A DNA stretch of 62,903 bases, from NCBI GenBank assembly GCA_934574045.1, contig CAKTMK010000010.1, forward strand, positions 1 to 62,903. The letters run 5' to 3'. The DNA comes from an uncultured Oscillibacter sp. Its GTDB lineage: Bacteria > Bacillota > Clostridia > Oscillospirales > Oscillospiraceae. Positions 59,156 to 62,903 of this stretch are shown piece by piece. Positions within the stretch are counted from its first letter, which is position 1, and each line of letters opens with the position of its first letter. The position numbers and the translations under genes were made by a program. The notes below the pieces were generated by a model, which did no database searches, was not told the DNA's origin, and saw nothing but the letters and a program-made list of their open reading frames with translations.

Positions 59156-60028
59156 TTACCGCTTGTTCCCAAGGAAAAACAGGGCCACGGTCCCCGGCCC
59201 GGCATGGCTGCCGACCACCGGCCCGATATAGTTGATCCGCACCTCCGGCACGCCGAGACGGCGGCGGATCTCGTCGCCTACGAAGCGGGCGTCCTCCTCG
59301 CAGTCGCCGTGGCTGATAAAGACCGTCTGCCCGGCGGGATCCACGGCGGTCTTTTCCATGGCGTCCACCAGCGCCAGCAGGGAGGACTTCCGTCCCCGGA
59401 CCTTGCTCATGGGGATGAGCCGCCCCTCGTCGTCCACGTGGAGCACGGGCTTGACGGAGAGCATCGTCCCGAACAGGGCGGCGGCGGCGCTGACCCGGCC
59501 GCCCCGCTTGAGGTGGTTCAGATCGTCCACTGTGAACCAGTGGCACACGCGGCCCTTTGTCTCCTCGGCATAGGCGCATACCTCGTCGATGGAGCGGCCC
59601 GCCTGCTTTTCCTTCGCGCACAGCCAGACCAGCAGTCCCTGCCCCAGCGAGGCGCACAGGGAGTCCACCGTCAGGATCTTCGCGTCGGGAAATTCGGACC
59701 GCAGCCCCTCCGCCGCGATGACGGAGGACTGATAGGTGGTGGACAGGGCGGAGGAGAAGCTGATGGACAGCACGTCCCGCCCGGACTCCAGAATGGGCCG
59801 CATGGCGGCCTCGAACTGGCCCACGTTCACCGCCGCGGTGGTCACGTTCTCGCCGCCGCGGACCTGCGCGTAAAAGTCCGGGAAGGAGATCTCCCGCCCG
59901 TCCAGATAGTTGGCGTAGTCTGTTCCTTTCAGATGAAAGACCAGAGGCAGGACCTCCAGCCCCAGCTCCCGCGCCGTCCGGTCAGACAGATCGCAGCAGC
60001 TGTCGGTCATAATGACAAAATCCCGCAT
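59156..60028 (-). CDS. DegV-family fatty-acid-binding protein
   Basis: Binds fatty acids and, as FakB, presents them to the kinase FakA for phosphorylation; FakA is not in the window. The 290 residues start RDFVIMTDSCCDLSDRTARE (the TDSxxDL motif), then TTAAVNVGQFEAAMRP, SISFSSALSTTYQS with the Ser that binds the carboxylate, LNHLKRGGRVSAAAALFG and GPVVGSHAGPGTVALFFLG. It overlaps the DUF1836 gene by 1 nt (TGATG). Confidence 0.94.
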   Translation of the reverse strand: MRDFVIMTDSCCDLSDRTARELGLEVLPLVFHLKGTDYANYLDGREISFPDFYAQVRGGENVTTAAVNVGQFEAAMRPILESGRDVLSISFSSALSTTYQSSVIAAEGLRSEFPDAKILTVDSLCASLGQGLLVWLCAKEKQAGRSIDEVCAYAEETKGRVCHWFTVDDLNHLKRGGRVSAAAALFGTMLSVKPVLHVDDEGRLIPMSKVRGRKSSLLALVDAMEKTAVDPAGQTVFISHGDCEEDARFVGDEIRRRLGVPEVRINYIGPVVGSHAGPGTVALFFLGNKR

Positions 60029-60606
60029 CAGGCTTCCTCCCTCTCTTTTTTCTGCCGGACCGGCTTTTCCCGGGCCGGCTCCGCTGCCGTCTCCTGCTCC
60101 TCCTGCCGGCGGCGGAGCATGGTCACATACCGGCGGCTGGCCGCTCCGGCGGCGTAGCTCAAAAGCGCGAAGTGGATGGCGGAGTCCGCCAGCTTCTCCG
60201 GGTCCTGATACCGGTCCATCTGGTCGGCGATCAGAGACATGGACCCGTCCAGACTGCGGCAGAAGGTGGCATATCCGGTGTCCACGCTGCCGGAGTCCTT
60301 CAGCTCCTGATCGAGCAGCAGCTTCATGTCCCGGGTGGAGAGGACCTGCTTGAGCACGCAGATCACCGTCAGATACGCCAGATGCTCCCGGCTGTACTTC
60401 TTTCCCTCGGCCCGGGGCAGCAGCCCGCCCTTCGTATAGTTGTTCACCATGGCGGCGGTCAGCCCGTCGTCCCCGTCAAAGCGCAGGACCTGCCGCTCCA
60501 TGTAGCTCAGGACCTGATCCATGTATAATGAAAAATCCGGAAGCTGCTCCCAGTCCACCGGACGCTGCGTGCGCAGGCGGTTTTGAAGCTCCGTTTGATC
60601 CACCAC
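60028..60606 (-). CDS. DUF1836 domain protein
   Basis: A 192-residue protein of the DUF1836 family, widely conserved next to degV in Firmicutes but without a known function. The domain (about 20-150) shows FSLYMDQVLSYMERQVLRFD, LTAAMVNNYTKGGLLPRAEG, KYSREHLAYLTVICVLKQVL, which resembles a winged-helix regulator of the MerR type. A basic tail (RRRQEEQETAAEPAREKPVR) ends it. The GTG start has AAGGAG 9 nt upstream. Translationally coupled to degV. Confidence 0.88.
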   Translation of the reverse strand: MVDQTELQNRLRTQRPVDWEQLPDFSLYMDQVLSYMERQVLRFDGDDGLTAAMVNNYTKGGLLPRAEGKKYSREHLAYLTVICVLKQVLSTRDMKLLLDQELKDSGSVDTGYATFCRSLDGSMSLIADQMDRYQDPEKLADSAIHFALLSYAAGAASRRYVTMLRRRQEEQETAAEPAREKPVRQKKEREEA

Positions 60607-60641
60607 GTTTATCCGCTCCTTCCGTTCAGGGATCTGCTGTC

Positions 60642-60670
60642 AGGATATCACATTCATCTGATTTTGTAAA
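60642..60670 (-). promoter_or_regulatory. DUF1836-degV promoter
   Basis: TTTACA, 17 nt, TATCCT on the minus strand, 36 nt before the GTG start. Confidence 0.55.
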
Positions 60671-60718
60671 TCGGATTTTGCGGAAATAAATATCGGATTC
60701 GTGTAAAGAAACGGAGCG

Positions 60719-62101
60719 TTACTTTCCCACGCAGAAGCGGGAGAAGATGTCGGAAACGATATCCTCCCGGGCGGTGCGGCCCGTCAGCTCGCCCAGCGCG
60801 TTCATGGCCTCCTCCGCGTCGGTGAGGATCACGTCCGGCGTCATGCCGCACTCCAGCGCCTCCAGCGCGCGGCGCACGGCGTCCCGCGCCCGGGAGACGG
60901 CCTCGCTCTGGCGGGCGTTGGTCAGGATCTGTCCGGCGGGGGCCTCTCCGGCGGGGAACAGGGCGCGCACCGCGTTCTCCAGCCGGTCCAGGCCCTCGCC
61001 GGTGACGGAGGAGACGGCCACCTCCGCCGCGGGGGCGGAAAGCCCCGGCGGGGGAGTCCAGGATTTGACGGGCTGCGGCCCGGCGGCGAGGTCGGCCTTG
61101 GACCAGACCAGCACCCACCGGGGGCAGCGGGCCGCCAGCGCGAACACGGCTTCGTTCTCCGGGGCGAGGGGAGCGGAGCCGTCCGCCACGGCCAGCACCA
61201 GCTCCGCCCGCTGGGCGGCGGAGCGGGAGCGCTCCACGCCCAGCCGCTCCACCGCGTCGTCCGTCTCGCGGATGCCGGCGGTGTCCGTCAGCCGCAGCAG
61301 CACGCCGCCGCACAGGACGGATTCCTCCACGGTGTCCCGGGTGGTGCCGGGAACGCTGGTCACGATGGCGCGGTCATAGCCCGCCAGCGCGTTGAGCAGG
61401 GAGGACTTTCCCGCGTTGGGAAGGCCCACGATGGCTGTGGGCACGCCCTGTCGGAGGACCCGGCCCCGGCCGCAGGTGTCCAGCAGGCAGGTAAGCGTGC
61501 CGTCCGCGCGGCGGAGCGTGTCCTCCAGCTTCGCCCGGTCCAGATCCTCGATGTCCTCGTCGGGGTAGTCCACCACGGCGTAAAACTGGGAGGCGAGGGC
61601 GGTCAGTTCGTCATACACCTGACCGACGGTCCGGCCCAGCGCGCCGTCCAGCTGGGCGGCGGCGTTCCGCGCGGCGGCGGGCGTCTGCGCGTCGATCAGG
61701 TCGATCACCGCCTCCGCCTGCGTCAGCTCCAGCTTCCCGTTGAGAAACGCCCGCCGGGTGAACTCGCCGGGCCGGGCCTGCCGCGCCCCGGCGGCGAACA
61801 GGGCGGAGAGGATCTCGCCCATGGCGGCGGGGGAGCCGTGGCAGTGCAGCTCGGCGCAGTCCTCGCCGGTGTAGCTGGCGGGGCCGGGGAAGCGGACAGC
61901 CATGCCGCTGTCCAGCGTGCGGCCCATCCGGTCGGTCAGCGCGCCGAGAAACAGCCTGCGCGGCTCCAGCGCGGAAAAGGGCTTGGCGCACTTGGGCCGG
62001 AACACCCGGCTCACAACGGCGTCCGTCTCCGGGCCGGAGACGCGGATCACGCCGATGGCGGTGGGGGCGCTGCCGGTGGCGATGGCGGCGATGGTGTCCA
62101 T
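60719..62101 (-). CDS. mnmE: tRNA modification GTPase MnmE
   Basis: With MnmG, it modifies the wobble uridine (U34) of several tRNAs using folate. The 460-residue protein has an N-terminal formyl-tetrahydrofolate-binding domain (IAAIATGSAPTAIGVIRVSG), an inserted Ras-like GTPase (G1 GLPNAGKSSL, G2 TTRDTVEES, G3 DTAG, G4 WSKAD) and the catalytic C-terminal CVGK. The start is set by AAGGAG. mnmG does not follow it. Confidence 0.96.
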   Translation of the reverse strand: MDTIAAIATGSAPTAIGVIRVSGPETDAVVSRVFRPKCAKPFSALEPRRLFLGALTDRMGRTLDSGMAVRFPGPASYTGEDCAELHCHGSPAAMGEILSALFAAGARQARPGEFTRRAFLNGKLELTQAEAVIDLIDAQTPAAARNAAAQLDGALGRTVGQVYDELTALASQFYAVVDYPDEDIEDLDRAKLEDTLRRADGTLTCLLDTCGRGRVLRQGVPTAIVGLPNAGKSSLLNALAGYDRAIVTSVPGTTRDTVEESVLCGGVLLRLTDTAGIRETDDAVERLGVERSRSAAQRAELVLAVADGSAPLAPENEAVFALAARCPRWVLVWSKADLAAGPQPVKSWTPPPGLSAPAAEVAVSSVTGEGLDRLENAVRALFPAGEAPAGQILTNARQSEAVSRARDAVRRALEALECGMTPDVILTDAEEAMNALGELTGRTAREDIVSDIFSRFCVGK

Positions 62102-62131
62102 TCGATCAGCTCCTTGCAAAAACTTGACTCT

Positions 62132-62140
62132 ATTTTACCA
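62132..62140 (-). promoter_or_regulatory. mnmE promoter (extended -10)
   Basis: TAAAAT with TGG before it, on the minus strand, 30 nt before the mnmE ATG; the -35 is poor. Confidence 0.45.
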
Positions 62141-62150
62141 CAACGGTTGA

Positions 62151-62230
62151 AAAAAGGCCACGGCGGCTTTCCGAAAACCGGAAGGCCGCCGTGGGCGGAA
62201 AAAAACGGGACGGGCAAAAGCCCGTCCCGT
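62151..62230 (-). terminator. Tandem terminators after pnp
   Basis: Two hairpins in tandem on the minus strand. The first after pnp is ACGGGACGGGC / GCCCGTCCCGT with a TTTT loop and T6 (62199-62230). The second is CCACGGCGG... with a TTTT-containing loop and CCTTTTTT (62151-62194). Confidence 0.88.
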
Positions 62231-62256
62231 CTGCTGTTTTTCAGAAAGCGGCGCGC

Positions 62257-62903
62257 TTACTGGATCGGCTCGCCCTTGGCCTTCTTATCGGCGATCTCCC
62301 GCATGGCGTCCCTGTGAGAGAGGTTCCAGCGTCCCTTCTCGTCGATCTCCATGAACTTGACCCACATCATGTCGCCCACCTTGCAGGCGTCCTCCACCTT
62401 TTCAATACGGTGGTCGGCCAGCTTGGAGATGTGGCACAGGCCGTCCTTGCCGGGGGCGATCTCGATGAACGCGCCGAAGGTCATCAGGCGCACCACGCGG
62501 CCGTAGTACAGCTTGCCGATCTCCGGGACGAACACGATGTCGTCGATGCACTTTTTGGCCGCGTCGCAGGCGGCGGCGTCCGCAGCGGCGATGAAGATGG
62601 AGCCGTCGTCGTTGATGTCCACCTTGGCGCCGGTGTCGGCCACGATCTTCTGGATCACGCTGCCGCCCTTGCCGATGACCTCACGGATGCGGTCCGGATC
62701 GATGTGCATGGTAATCATCTTGGGCGCGTAGCGGCTGACCTCCTTGCGGGGCTCCGCGATCACGGGCAGCATGACCTGGTCGAGGATCTCGCAGCGGGCG
62801 TCATAGGTGATGTCCAGCGCGTTTTTGATGATCTCCATGGTCAGGCCGTCGTTCTTCAGGTCCATCTGGATGGCGGTGATGCCCTTCTTGGTGCCGGCCA
62901 CCT
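62257..62903 (-). CDS. pnp: Polyribonucleotide nucleotidyltransferase, C-terminal part (cut by window edge)
   Basis: The last 215 codons of PNPase, the phosphorolytic 3'-5' exonuclease of RNA decay; the first 480 or so residues lie outside. Visible are the end of the second RNase PH core (TKKGITAIQMDLKNDGLTME), the KH domain (DRIREVIGKGGSVIQKIVAD) and the S1 domain (IGKLYYGRVVRLMTFGAFIE), then WNLSHRDAMR and a short tail. Any rpsO or upstream neighbour is outside the window. Confidence 0.95.
   Translation of the reverse strand, partial: VAGTKKGITAIQMDLKNDGLTMEIIKNALDITYDARCEILDQVMLPVIAEPRKEVSRYAPKMITMHIDPDRIREVIGKGGSVIQKIVADTGAKVDINDDGSIFIAAADAAACDAAKKCIDDIVFVPEIGKLYYGRVVRLMTFGAFIEIAPGKDGLCHISKLADHRIEKVEDACKVGDMMWVKFMEIDEKGRWNLSHRDAMREIADKKAKGEPIQ

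Noticed and set aside
1..62903. CRISPR array, prophage, rRNA or tRNA gene, toxin-antitoxin operon of a known type
   Set aside because: I looked for regularly spaced repeats, integrase or phage genes and cloverleaf motifs and found none that hold up.

Overview
The window looks like chromosome of a G+C-rich, spore-lineage Firmicute, most likely a gut member of the Oscillospiraceae (inferred from gene content and codon style, not from a database search). The evidence is the spore protease gene gpr, spoIIIJ/jag, noc plus soj/spo0J (parAB), RemB, DnaD/DnaI helicase loading, T-box-controlled aminoacyl-tRNA synthetases and a lipoteichoic-acid-synthase-type enzyme. Several core genes start with TTG (dnaA, gyrB, rpsT, parA, mreC, mrdA).

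Layout. 1-6.3 kb, minus strand: a truncated lipoprotein gene, tatD, a small monooxygenase-like gene, metG, then the rpmH-rnpA-yidD-yidC-jag operon. 6.3-16.1 kb, plus strand: divergent promoters, dnaA, a recognisable oriC (six DnaA-box-like repeats, a DnaA-trio-like run and an A+T-rich stretch), dnaN, S4-domain gene, recF, a perfect parS site, remB, gyrB, gyrA, rnhA. 16.1-16.4 kb: a 280-bp inverted-repeat structure holding a gutted IS3-type element. 16.4-25.3 kb: nadE and rpsT (minus), then gpr, a MATE exporter, a glycine T-box with glyS, and an LTA-synthase-like sulfatase (plus).

From 25.4 to 50.5 kb nearly all genes lie on the minus strand: alaX, an unknown membrane protein, a GH3 lipoprotein, a small gene divergent from an XRE regulator, a T-box-controlled hisS-(SLH protein)-aspS operon, minD-mgsA, mscL-rsmG, serS, a coiled-coil membrane protein, parB, parA with two more parS sites, a GH13 glycosidase, and the envelope/division set zapA-U32-dut-maf-mreC-mreD-mrdA. 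From 50.6 to 55.1 kb (plus): dnaD-dnaI, then a WYL regulator, a GyrI-like/zinc-ribbon protein and an NAD(P)H-dependent oxidoreductase. From 55.2 kb to the end (minus): a VanW-family protein, noc, prmA, degV, a DUF1836 gene, mnmE, and the 3' part of pnp.

Taken together this is a replication-origin region that gathers initiation (dnaA/oriC/dnaN), supercoiling (gyrAB), helicase loading (dnaD/dnaI), segregation (parABS), division control (noc, minD, zapA) and wall elongation (mreCD, mrdA). I saw no CRISPR array, tRNA or rRNA gene, prophage or intact transposon. I did not recognise a wholly new multi-gene system. The most interesting signals are the origin architecture, the parS palindromes, the mismatch between the first gene of the hisS operon and the tRNA its T-box appears to read, a Noc without its membrane helix, and an XRE/small-protein switch.
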